5,056 nt of DNA from Vulcanimicrobiota bacterium (GCA_019233165.1 JAFAMS010000009.1:1-5056); one strand, 5' to 3'; positions 1 through 5,056 are shown, counted from the stretch's first letter. The notes: generated from the sequence alone by a model not told the origin. A program made the numbers and translations.

Positions 1-868
1 CGAGCGGCATCAGGGCGAGGGCGGCGTGGGCCGCGTCGTTGACGCTGATGTGGTTGACGTACAGCGTCGCAGCGGTCGTCACGATGATCGCAATCATGAT
101 GACCTGCGTTGCCACTGCGCCCAGCGCCGTGTCGAAGCGGGAGTAATTGAGATCTTGAAGGCGCAGGCGCTTATCGACCGTGGCGCTCTGCTGGTAGAAG
201 ATCATCCACGGCATGATCACGGCGCCGATATTGCCGGCGACGAGCAAGAGGTAATCGCGATTTGCCAGCGGCTGCGAGCCGAGGATCCCTTCGTGCAGGA
301 CCGTGCTCCACTGCGGATGCGCGGCGAACGCGGCGGGGATGAACAACAGCTCGAGCAGGCAGAGCCCGAGGGCTGCGACTTCGGCGCGACGGTACCGGCC
401 GGTGAAGACGATCGCGAGGAGCACGAGCGCGGAGAGCATGACGAGCGGTGCGACCGGGAGCCCAAAGATCATCGCGACGCCGGCGATTCCGATGAATTCC
501 GTGATGAGCCCCGCGACGTTCGTGATCAGCATGGTCGTGAGCGAGATCGTCGCCCAGCCCATCCCGTAGCGCTCGCGGATCAACTCGGCGTGCCCTTTGC
601 CGCTGATGATCCCCAGCCGCACGGTCATCTCCTGGATGACGAAGAGCGGGACGATCAGGAGCAGTTGTAAGAGGACGAGCTTCATCCCGAACTGTGCGCC
701 GGAGGTCGCGGCGGTCGTAATGCTCCCCGCCTCCGTGTCGGCGAAGGCAACGACCAGCCCGGGGCCTGCGACGAGCAGGTACCGCGCGAACCGGCTCAGG
801 CGCCGCGGGGGCGGAAGCCGGCTCTCGACCGGGACGGCATGGACGCCGGAGGGCTTTACGGTAGTCAC
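1..868 (-). CDS. NRAMP-superfamily divalent metal transporter of the NRMT-like branch, C-terminus cut by the window edge
   Basis: The minus strand reads without interruption for 289 codons into the left edge; NRAMP proteins are usually 400-450 residues, so roughly the last third is missing. The product is an inner-membrane, proton- or gradient-linked divalent cation transporter. The hydrophobic segments alternate as in the LeuT fold: TM1 about residues 31-55 (GPGLVVAFADTEAGS), TM2 about 61-80 followed by the QEMTVRLGIISGKGHAELI region, further helices at about 107-130, 138-156 and 165-183, and TM6 about 206-228 (NIGAVIMPWMIFYQQSA). At the two metal-coordinating breaks the canonical DPGN is EAGS (46-49) and the canonical MPH is MPW (219-221); the methionine is kept. 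This pattern matches NRAMP-related proteins that lack the classical motifs, including those studied as magnesium transporters, so the substrate should not be assumed to be Mn or Fe. I chose GTG at 868 (weak upstream GGGGCG); an in-frame TTG at 898 is the alternative. The gene is divergent from the TPR/ATP-grasp gene, with a DtxR-like box between them. Confidence 0.9.
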   Translation of the reverse strand, partial: MTTVKPSGVHAVPVESRLPPPRRLSRFARYLLVAGPGLVVAFADTEAGSITTAATSGAQFGMKLVLLQLLLIVPLFVIQEMTVRLGIISGKGHAELIRERYGMGWATISLTTMLITNVAGLITEFIGIAGVAMIFGLPVAPLVMLSALVLLAIVFTGRYRRAEVAALGLCLLELLFIPAAFAAHPQWSTVLHEGILGSQPLANRDYLLLVAGNIGAVIMPWMIFYQQSATVDKRLRLQDLNYSRFDTALGAVATQVIMIAIIVTTAATLYVNHISVNDAAHAALALMPL

Positions 869-902
869 TGCGGTGGATGCGCCCCGTAGGTAAGGCAAGA
901 GA

Positions 903-921
903 AAATGTTAGGCTACCCTAA
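903..921. promoter_or_regulatory. Putative DtxR/IdeR/MntR-family metalloregulator operator
   Basis: The 19 bases AAATGTTAGGCTACCCTAA match the classical DtxR/IdeR box (TTAGGTTAGSCTAACCTAA) at 15 of 19 positions by eye, including 14 of the 15 rightmost positions. The core also contains an exact inverted repeat, TTAGG and CCTAA separated by four bases (908-921). It lies 35-53 bases upstream of the transporter's GTG start and 18 bases before the TTG start of the divergent gene. On the minus strand TAACAT (910 to 905) could be a -10 element inside the box, so a bound repressor would block transporter transcription; the -35 region is not convincing. A metal-responsive operator in front of a metal transporter is the expected arrangement. 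The regulator gene is not in this window. Confidence 0.55.
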
Positions 922-939
922 TTCCCCGAAAGCCCCTCC

Positions 940-2394
940 TTGAGCGGCGGCGTTTGGCCGCCCCGGCAAGCGCTCGAGGAAACGCTCGTCGGGGTGGAGG
1001 GGCGGCTCGCCGCCGAGCCGGCCGATCTCCAGGCCCGCTTCGACCGGGCCAAGCTGCTCGAGGCGCTCGGCCGGAACGAAGACGCCCAGCAGGCATACTT
1101 TGCGGTCCTGGAGCTCGACCCGCGACACTTCGGAACGCTGAACAATCTGGGGAATCTCTTTCATCGGATGGGCTACGGCGCGGCATCGCACGCGGCGTAC
1201 GAGGAAGCGGTCAAGTGGCATCCCGAGCATCCGGTCGGACACGCAAATCTGGCGAACGCATTTCTCGATCTCGACGATCTCGACGCAGCCCGCGCGCACT
1301 ACGAAAAGGCCGTCGAGCTCGATCCTGACTCTGCGGAAGCGCACCAAGGACTCAACTACGTCTTTACGCGCCTCGGCGACGATGAGCGGGCGGCGCAACA
1401 CCGTCTCCTCGGATTTCGCGACCGCGCGATCTGGTTCGAGCCGTTTCGCGGCGAGGGGATCCCGACCCACGCGCTGCTCCTCGTCTCGGCGATCGGCGGA
1501 AACGTCTACACGCATCAGATCCTCGACGACCGCTCGTTCCTGGTCGCGAAAGTTTTCGCCGAAGCGTACGACCCGTCTCTCGAGATCCCGCCGCACGATT
1601 TCGTCTTCAACGCAATCGGCGATGCCGATCGCTGCCGCGCGGCACTCGAACGCGCGCTCGAGATCGTCCCGCGCACGCGCGGGAACGTCGTCAACGATCC
1701 GGCCGCCGTGCTGCGCACCGGACGCGTCGCGAACGCGGAGCGACTCGGCCGCCTAGAAGGCGTGCGGACGCCGAGAACCGTCGCGTTCCCGAAGTCCGCC
1801 CTCTCCGAGCAGGCGAGCGCGGCCGCCGGAATTGCATTTCCGTTCTTGCTGCGCGCGCCCGGACACCACACCGGCTCGCATTTCGAACGTGTCGCCAACG
1901 CCGGCGAGCTCGCGGCGGCGCGCGAGAAACTTCCGGGCAACGAACTGCTTGCGATCGAGTACCTCGACACCCGCGCGGCGGACGGGAAGTTCAGGAAGTA
2001 TCGAGTGATGATCGTCGACGGCGAGGTCTATCCGCTCCACTTGGCGATCGGCTCGGCGTGGATGCTCCACTACTACACCGCCGAGATGGAAGACTATCCG
2101 GCCCATCGTTCGGAGGAGGAGCGCTTCTTGAACGTGATGCCCGCGGCGGTCGGAGCGCGTGCGGTCGCCGCGCTCGACGCGATCCGCGACGAGCTCGCAC
2201 TCGACTACGCCGGAATCGATTTTACGCTCGATGCCGATGGGAACGTCGTCGTGTTCGAAGCCAACGCGACGATGACGATTCCGGCTCCGCCGAAGGGCGA
2301 GCTCTGGGCGTACCGCGTCCCCGCGGTCGAGCGAGTGCTGCGCGCGACGAAGACGATGTTCGAGCGACGGGCGGGACGCTCGCCGGGAGGCTAG
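940..2394 (+). CDS. TPR-repeat protein with C-terminal RimK-like ATP-grasp domain
   Basis: This 484-residue protein has two parts. Residues about 26-128 form three tandem tetratricopeptide repeats (each about 34 residues, ending ...VLELDP, ...AVKWHP and ...AVELDP), with a partial fourth to about 158; these are normally protein-interaction scaffolds. Residues about 175-475 look like an ATP-grasp ligase: a pre-ATP-grasp segment (LLVSAIGGNVYTHQIL, HDFVFNAIGDAD), a central PFLLRAPGHHTGSHF nucleotide-lid segment, a FRKYRVMIVDGEVYPLHLAI strand region, and the metal/ATP triad region GIDFTLDADGNVVVFEANATM (about 426-445) in which D427, E440 and N442 are the likely ligands. The usual lysine of the lid may be arginine (R305). 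ATP-grasp enzymes join a carboxylate to an amine or thiol, but the substrate here is unknown. No signal peptide is visible, so it is probably cytoplasmic. TTG at 940 is the only start in the open frame upstream of the repeats apart from GTG at 994, which has GAGGAA 12 bases upstream and is a real alternative. The dehydrogenase gene follows after 90 bases on the same strand. Confidence 0.85.
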   Translation: MSGGVWPPRQALEETLVGVEGRLAAEPADLQARFDRAKLLEALGRNEDAQQAYFAVLELDPRHFGTLNNLGNLFHRMGYGAASHAAYEEAVKWHPEHPVGHANLANAFLDLDDLDAARAHYEKAVELDPDSAEAHQGLNYVFTRLGDDERAAQHRLLGFRDRAIWFEPFRGEGIPTHALLLVSAIGGNVYTHQILDDRSFLVAKVFAEAYDPSLEIPPHDFVFNAIGDADRCRAALERALEIVPRTRGNVVNDPAAVLRTGRVANAERLGRLEGVRTPRTVAFPKSALSEQASAAAGIAFPFLLRAPGHHTGSHFERVANAGELAAAREKLPGNELLAIEYLDTRAADGKFRKYRVMIVDGEVYPLHLAIGSAWMLHYYTAEMEDYPAHRSEEERFLNVMPAAVGARAVAALDAIRDELALDYAGIDFTLDADGNVVVFEANATMTIPAPPKGELWAYRVPAVERVLRATKTMFERRAGRSPGG

Positions 2395-2467
2395 GGACGG
2401 CGACGCGTCGCTCCACGGGCGTAGCTCGGAGCGCCCCGCGGTATGAGTCGAGCTCTCACATCAACGC

Positions 2468-2474
2468 AAAGGAG
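2468..2474 (+). promoter_or_regulatory. Shine-Dalgarno sequence AAAGGAG that fixes the dehydrogenase start
   Basis: AAAGGAG lies 10 bases before GTG 2485. It falls inside the reading frame that would follow the upstream ATG at 2443, and that ATG has no comparable purine-rich site. Starting at 2485 also gives MRAVVWKEP, which matches the usual N-terminus of this dehydrogenase family. Confidence 0.75.
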
Positions 2475-2484
2475 CACCGTACTC

Positions 2485-3696
2485 GTGCGCGCAGTCGTTT
2501 GGAAAGAACCCCATAAGGTCGTCGTCGAGCAAGTCGAAGACCCGAAGATCCAGGAACCGGCCGATGCGATCCTTCGTTTGACGACCGCCGCGATCTGCGG
2601 CAGCGACCTCCATATGTATGAAGGCCGGACCCCGATCGAGCCCGGGCAAGTCTTCGGCCATGAAAATCTGGGCGTGATCGAGGAGGTCGGGCCAGGCGTC
2701 CGGATGATCAAACCCGGCGACCGCGTCGTGCTGCCGTTCAACATCGCGTGCGGCTTCTGTTTTAATTGCGTGCGGCAGTATCCGAACGCATGCCTCACGG
2801 TCAACCCGGAGAGTCATTCCGGCGGCTACGGCTACGCGGGGATGGGGCCGTTCCGCGGCGGTCAAGCCGAGCTCGTCCGCGTCCCGTTCGCCGACTACAA
2901 CTGTCTGAAATTGCCGGGACGTCCGGGCGACGAGTACGAGGACGACTTCGTCCTGCTCGCCGACGTCTTTCCAACGGGCTTCCACGCAACGGAGCAGGCG
3001 CACGTGCGCGCCGGCGACAGCGTCGCGATCTTCGGCGCGGGGCCGGTCGGCCTCATGGCCGCACTTAGCGCGCGAATTCAAGGAGCAGCGGAGATTTACG
3101 TCGTCGATTGCGTCAAGGAACGTCTCGAGAAAGTAGAGCGCATTGAAGGCGCGATCCCAGTCGATTTCTCGCAGGGCGATCCGGTCGAGCAGATCCTCGA
3201 TCTGCGCAAGCCGATGCGCGAAAAGATTCAGAACCTCCATCCTGGTAGCGGCGACAAGATGCCGGGCGTGATGTGCGGGATCGATGCGGTCGGTTACGAA
3301 GCGTGGGCCGACGACGCACCCGGTGGACGGCAGGAACCCAACCAGATCATCAACGACCTGGCCCGGCTCGTGAATCCGACCGGACATATCGGCCTGATCG
3401 GCGTGTACTTTCCGGAAGATCCGGGCGGCGTCGACGAAGACGCAAAGAAAGGGATCTTCAAGTTCCCGCTCGGCCAGGTGTGGAACAACGGAATCTCGAT
3501 CGAGATGGGCCAGGCGCCGGTCAAGCGCTACAACGAATACCTGCGCGACCTGATCTGCAACGACCTCGCGAAGCCGAGCTTCCTGGTGAGTCATCGTCTC
3601 CCGCTTGAAGACGCACCGGATGCGTACGAGAAGTTCGATCAACGCGTCGAAGGCTACACCAAGATTCTCTTGAAACCACAACAGCGCGCCGCGTAA
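2485..3696 (+). CDS. Zinc-dependent dehydrogenase, glutathione-independent formaldehyde dehydrogenase type
   Basis: This 403-residue protein belongs to the zinc-containing medium-chain dehydrogenase/reductase family and most resembles FdhA-type formaldehyde dehydrogenases, which oxidise aldehyde to acid with NAD and no added glutathione. Visible sites: catalytic zinc C38 (in ICGSDLHMYEG), H59-E60 (GHEN) and D160 (LADVFPTGFHA); structural zinc C89, C92, C95 and C103, spaced x2, x2, x7; and a Rossmann motif GAGPVG at 184-189 with the ribose-binding acid D208 ending the next strand (IYVVD), which favours NAD over NADP. The C-terminal SHRLPLEDAPDAYEKFDQR is typical of the family. The length fits (P. 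putida FdhA has about 399 residues). GTG 2485 is chosen over ATG 2443 for its Shine-Dalgarno and N-terminus. It is probably cytoplasmic, acting in detoxification of formaldehyde or other small aldehydes, and probably in an operon with the ATP-grasp gene 90 bases upstream. Some close relatives act on other short-chain alcohols or aldehydes, so the exact substrate is inferred. Confidence 0.9.
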   Translation: MRAVVWKEPHKVVVEQVEDPKIQEPADAILRLTTAAICGSDLHMYEGRTPIEPGQVFGHENLGVIEEVGPGVRMIKPGDRVVLPFNIACGFCFNCVRQYPNACLTVNPESHSGGYGYAGMGPFRGGQAELVRVPFADYNCLKLPGRPGDEYEDDFVLLADVFPTGFHATEQAHVRAGDSVAIFGAGPVGLMAALSARIQGAAEIYVVDCVKERLEKVERIEGAIPVDFSQGDPVEQILDLRKPMREKIQNLHPGSGDKMPGVMCGIDAVGYEAWADDAPGGRQEPNQIINDLARLVNPTGHIGLIGVYFPEDPGGVDEDAKKGIFKFPLGQVWNNGISIEMGQAPVKRYNEYLRDLICNDLAKPSFLVSHRLPLEDAPDAYEKFDQRVEGYTKILLKPQQRAA

Positions 3697-3706
3697 CGTC
3701 GCGCGC
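3684..3706 (+). terminator. GC-rich hairpin spanning the dehydrogenase stop codon
   Basis: GCGCGCCGCG (3684-3693) can pair with CGTCGCGCGC (3697-3706), giving ten positions with one C-C mismatch and one G-U pair; the three-base loop is the TAA stop codon itself. No T-tract follows (AATCTCAAAAG), so it is not a classical intrinsic terminator. It could instead be a 3'-end stabilising or pausing structure. Confidence 0.35.
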
Positions 3707-3758
3707 AATCTCAAAAGCGAGGCGCCGCCTATAGATTTTGATAGACGACGTTTCGTTT

Positions 3759-3776
3759 GTGCCACGCAGTTGGCAC
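3759..3776. repeat. 18-bp inverted repeat ahead of the nuclease gene
   Basis: GTGCCA and TGGCAC are exact 6-base inverted arms around CGCAGT. The second arm ends 14 bases before ATG 3791 and would overlap the alternative TTG start at 3770. It could be an operator or an RNA hairpin that occludes the ribosome site. The 94 bases between the dehydrogenase stop and ATG 3791 show no convincing promoter; the AT-rich stretch around 3730-3743 is the only candidate area. Confidence 0.3.
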
Positions 3777-3790
3777 TACTCAATGCGAAA

Positions 3791-4315
3791 ATGACAACCA
3801 TGATGCACATCGATGAAACAATCGCGCTTGTCCCGCTCCCGAAGGACGGTGACTCTCAGATAGTGGAGTTCAAGAAGCGCAACACTAAGCGCGTCGGAAT
3901 CGTGAGCGAGCTCGTCGCCATGCAACGATTTGCGGCCGCCGGGTATTTCATCTACATCCCGTTTGGCGACAACGCTCCATCCGATCTCGTCGTCGAGGAC
4001 CGACACGGCGAGACATATCGCATTCAGGTCAAGACAGGCCGGCTCCGCAACGGCGTAGTCCTTTTTAACTGCTGCTCGTTTCACGGCCACCGCGGAAGGC
4101 CGGCAACCGGATATGTCGGCAAAGTCGATGCTTTTGCGATTTATTGCCCCAACAACGATGAACTCTACGTCGTACCGATCGACGCACCGGCGGCTACAGC
4201 GGCAAAAGGTGGACTACGGATTGCATCGCCGTCAAACGGCATGAAGTCGAAGATCCATTGGGCGCGCGATTACCGTTTTAACCCGCTCAATCCAATCGCC
4301 CGAATACCACGTTGA
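3791..4315 (+). CDS. Group I intron-associated PD-(D/E)XK family endonuclease, free-standing
   Basis: The product has 174 residues from ATG 3791; TTG 3770 and ATG 3800 or 3803 are possible starts, and none has a clear Shine-Dalgarno. The core (about 33-135) matches the PD-(D/E)XK family named for group I intron endonucleases: KRVGIVSELVAMQRFAAAGY, then FGDNAPSDLVVED, then YRIQVKTGRLRNG, then GKVDAFAIYCPNNDELYVVPID. Likely catalytic residues are E40, D65 and the Q79-V80-K81 triplet; glutamine in place of the second acid is common in this family, which includes the cyanobacterial tRNA-intron homing endonuclease I-Ssp6803I. The expected activity is metal-dependent DNA cleavage; the target is unknown. 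No group I intron is evident around it. The gene converges on tRNA-Thr with only 10 bases between its stop and the tRNA CCA end. By hand count, 3781-3840 is 50% GC and 4141-4200 is 57%, against 78% for 3001-3060 in the dehydrogenase gene, which suggests acquisition by transfer. Many members of the family are annotated only as hypothetical nucleases. Confidence 0.82.
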   Translation: MTTMMHIDETIALVPLPKDGDSQIVEFKKRNTKRVGIVSELVAMQRFAAAGYFIYIPFGDNAPSDLVVEDRHGETYRIQVKTGRLRNGVVLFNCCSFHGHRGRPATGYVGKVDAFAIYCPNNDELYVVPIDAPAATAAKGGLRIASPSNGMKSKIHWARDYRFNPLNPIARIPR

Positions 4316-4316
4316 A

Positions 4317-4412
4317 ACAACTGAATGGAGCCGTCGGCGGGGATTGAACCCGCGGCCTCTTCATTACCAATGAAGTGCTCTACCACTGAGCTACGACGGC
4401 TTATTCAGTTGT
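4317..4412. repeat. Perfect 10-bp inverted repeat flanking tRNA-Thr
   Basis: ACAACTGAAT (4317-4326) and ATTCAGTTGT (4403-4412) are exact reverse complements lying almost symmetrically around the tRNA gene. The left arm overlaps the final A of the encoded CCA, and the right arm ends two bases before the tRNA 5' end. In the precursor RNA the 5' leader and 3' trailer would pair and extend the acceptor stem by ten base pairs. Confidence 0.7.
4326..4400 (-). tRNA. trnT: tRNA-Thr (anticodon GGU)
   Basis: The gene is 75 nt including an encoded CCA. The full cloverleaf can be read by eye: acceptor GCCGTCG with CGACGGC, TA at positions 8-9, D-stem GCTC/GAGC with loop AGTGGTA, anticodon stem CTTCA/TGAAG with loop TTGGTAA (anticodon GGT, 4366-4368), five-base variable loop AGGCC, T-stem GCGGG/CCCGC with loop TTCAATC, discriminator T, then CCA. 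All four stems are perfectly paired and there is no intron. The 3' end faces the nuclease gene; a tRNA-Gly-like 3' fragment lies 17 bases upstream of the 5' end. Confidence 0.97.
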
Positions 4413-4414
4413 CT

Positions 4415-4446
4415 CGGAGCGGGTGGCGAGAATCGAACTCGCGTCC
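4415..4446 (-). pseudogene. 3' remnant of a tRNA-Gly-like gene (T-arm and acceptor 3' strand only)
   Basis: On the minus strand this reads GGAC, T-stem GCGAG, loop TTCGATT, T-stem CTCGC, acceptor strand CACCCGC, discriminator T and CCG where CCA is expected. The CCCGC-T-CC end and U discriminator are typical of bacterial tRNA-Gly. The matching 5' acceptor strand (GCGGGTG), D-arm and a glycine anticodon loop are absent upstream. The next bases instead form an unrelated 6-bp stem (4447-4452 with 4464-4469, one G-U pair) around an 11-base loop. It looks like an integration scar or a decayed gene. The glycine assignment rests on the acceptor end alone. Confidence 0.55.
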
Positions 4447-4544
4447 GTGCGATCTCTACCGGTTCACACCCAACTACGGCGTCGTTGAGCGGCGGCCCTG
4501 GCGCCGGACGAATGACGAGCCGATGAAAGCGGTCGTCGCTGCGA

Positions 4545-5056
4545 TCAAGGAGCCAATAGCGCCCTCTGAAACCGCCCGCGAACGCGGACGTAGAGCGCGG
4601 CGTCGACACGGTTGTGCTCCGCAACGATCGCCAGCTCGTCCGATGTCGCGTCGCGCAGGCGCCGGCCCTTATTGAGGCTTGGCAAATCCGCGGTGCGATC
4701 GACGCCCGCCGCCGTGCAGATGCCGCTGATCAGATCGTCGGCTTGCTCCATCATGCATGCATACGTGACCCGGGACAGCGCATCGCTTGCGACTTGCAGC
4801 ATGCGCGCATCGCCCATCGTCTCGCCCGTGAAGAAGACTTCCGAGAGATAGCGCGCCTGTCCGTTACTGGAGTGTCCATGGCCTTCGACGATGAATTCGA
4901 CAAGCGAAAATCGTCGCGCTGCCTCGTGCGCCCCGTTCGTGCTATCGAAATAGGCGCACCAATAGGATGAGATAGCTCGATCGATCGGGTGGCGTAAGAT
5001 GGTGAAGGTGACCGGACAGGGCAAGAGCGCGGCGATGCTAGGCGGCACGTGCCCGG
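4545..5056 (-). CDS. Sulfotransferase family protein, N-terminus beyond the right edge
   Basis: The reading frame is open to the right edge. A GTG at 5048 could start a 167-residue product, but the residues before it (GH) and the family architecture suggest that the N-terminus, with the PAPS 5'-phosphosulfate loop, lies outside the window. Numbered from that GTG, FTILRHPIDRAISSYW (15-30) is the hallmark 3'-phosphate-binding motif with R19 and S27. SNGQARYLSE (61-70) matches the family's NxQxRxLS region, and LPSLNKGRRL (122-131) and NRVDAALYVRV (146-156) match the usual C-terminal end, so the C-terminus is complete. The enzyme would transfer sulfate from PAPS to a carbohydrate or other small acceptor; the acceptor cannot be read from the sequence. 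The gene ends about 98 bases before the tRNA-Gly remnant on the same strand, so it may be cargo of an element integrated there. Confidence 0.8.
   Translation of the reverse strand, partial: GHVPPSIAALLPCPVTFTILRHPIDRAISSYWCAYFDSTNGAHEAARRFSLVEFIVEGHGHSSNGQARYLSEVFFTGETMGDARMLQVASDALSRVTYACMMEQADDLISGICTAAGVDRTADLPSLNKGRRLRDATSDELAIVAEHNRVDAALYVRVRGRFQRALLAP

Noticed and set aside
26..670. Long plus-strand open frame opposite the metal transporter
   Set aside because: The minus strand encodes recognisable NRAMP motifs throughout; the plus-strand product is a low-complexity, charge-rich translation typical of an antisense shadow in GC-rich DNA.
2400..2411. 12-bp perfect palindrome GCGACGCGTCGC between the ATP-grasp and dehydrogenase genes
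   Set aside because: It has no loop and no T-tract, so it is not a credible terminator; a palindrome of this kind is easily produced by the CG-rich composition.
2461..3810. Minus-strand open frame of about 449 codons opposite the dehydrogenase
   Set aside because: It is fully antisense to a dehydrogenase with intact zinc and NAD motifs, and shows no recognisable domain; long antisense frames are common with strong third-position GC.
3790..4460. Group I intron inside or beside tRNA-Thr
   Set aside because: The tRNA-Thr cloverleaf is uninterrupted, and the space between the nuclease gene and the tRNA is too short for an intron core.
4415..4600. 3' end of a tmRNA (GGAC followed by a T-arm and acceptor strand)
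   Set aside because: The acceptor strand CACCCGC lacks the U70 of the G-U alanine identity pair, there is no ACCA end, and no tmRNA 5' domain or tag reading frame is visible before the sulfotransferase gene.
4391..4624. Minus-strand open frame between the sulfotransferase and tRNA-Thr
   Set aside because: Its end reads through the tRNA-Gly fragment (VRFSPPAP-type artefact) and it overlaps the sulfotransferase C-terminus in another frame.
4325..4675. Plus-strand open frame across the tRNA genes
   Set aside because: It is an antisense translation of tRNA-Thr and of the tRNA-Gly remnant; such peptides are frequent database artefacts.
1..5056. CRISPR array, transposase or insertion-sequence ends
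   Set aside because: No spaced direct repeats, transposase motifs or paired terminal repeats other than the tRNA-flanking inverted repeat were seen.

Overview
This is a GC-rich bacterial chromosome window of 5,056 bases. It holds five protein genes (two cut by the window edges), one intact tRNA gene and a tRNA 3' remnant. Gene density, Shine-Dalgarno use, GTG/TTG starts and a CCA-encoding tRNA all indicate a bacterium. I cannot name the phylum from the sequence.

Left part (1-2394): a minus-strand NRAMP-superfamily metal transporter (C-terminus beyond the left edge) and a plus-strand TPR plus ATP-grasp protein are divergently arranged. The short gap between them carries a sequence that closely matches a DtxR/IdeR-type iron or manganese operator. 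The transporter lacks the canonical NRAMP metal-site motifs: EAGS replaces DPGN and MPW replaces MPH. It therefore belongs to the divergent branch related to the NRMT magnesium transporters rather than to classical MntH.

Middle (2395-3790): 90 bases after the ATP-grasp gene, and probably co-transcribed with it, lies a zinc-dependent medium-chain dehydrogenase of the glutathione-independent formaldehyde dehydrogenase type. It starts at a GTG behind a strong Shine-Dalgarno. A GC-rich hairpin holds its stop codon in the loop. A small intergenic region with an 18-bp inverted repeat follows.

Right part (3791-5056): this is the accessory-looking section. A lower-GC gene encodes a PD-(D/E)XK nuclease of the group I intron-associated endonuclease family. 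It converges on an intact, intron-less tRNA-Thr(GGU), whose leader and trailer are perfectly complementary over 10 bases. Just upstream of the tRNA-Thr on the minus strand is the 3' end of a tRNA-Gly-like gene (T-arm plus acceptor strand) with no 5' half, which is what an integration scar looks like. Beyond it is the C-terminal part of a sulfotransferase gene that runs off the right edge.

The most distinctive observations are the tRNA-linked group (nuclease, tRNA-Thr with pairing flanks, tRNA-Gly scar) and the metalloregulator-like box in front of a transporter with altered metal-site motifs.
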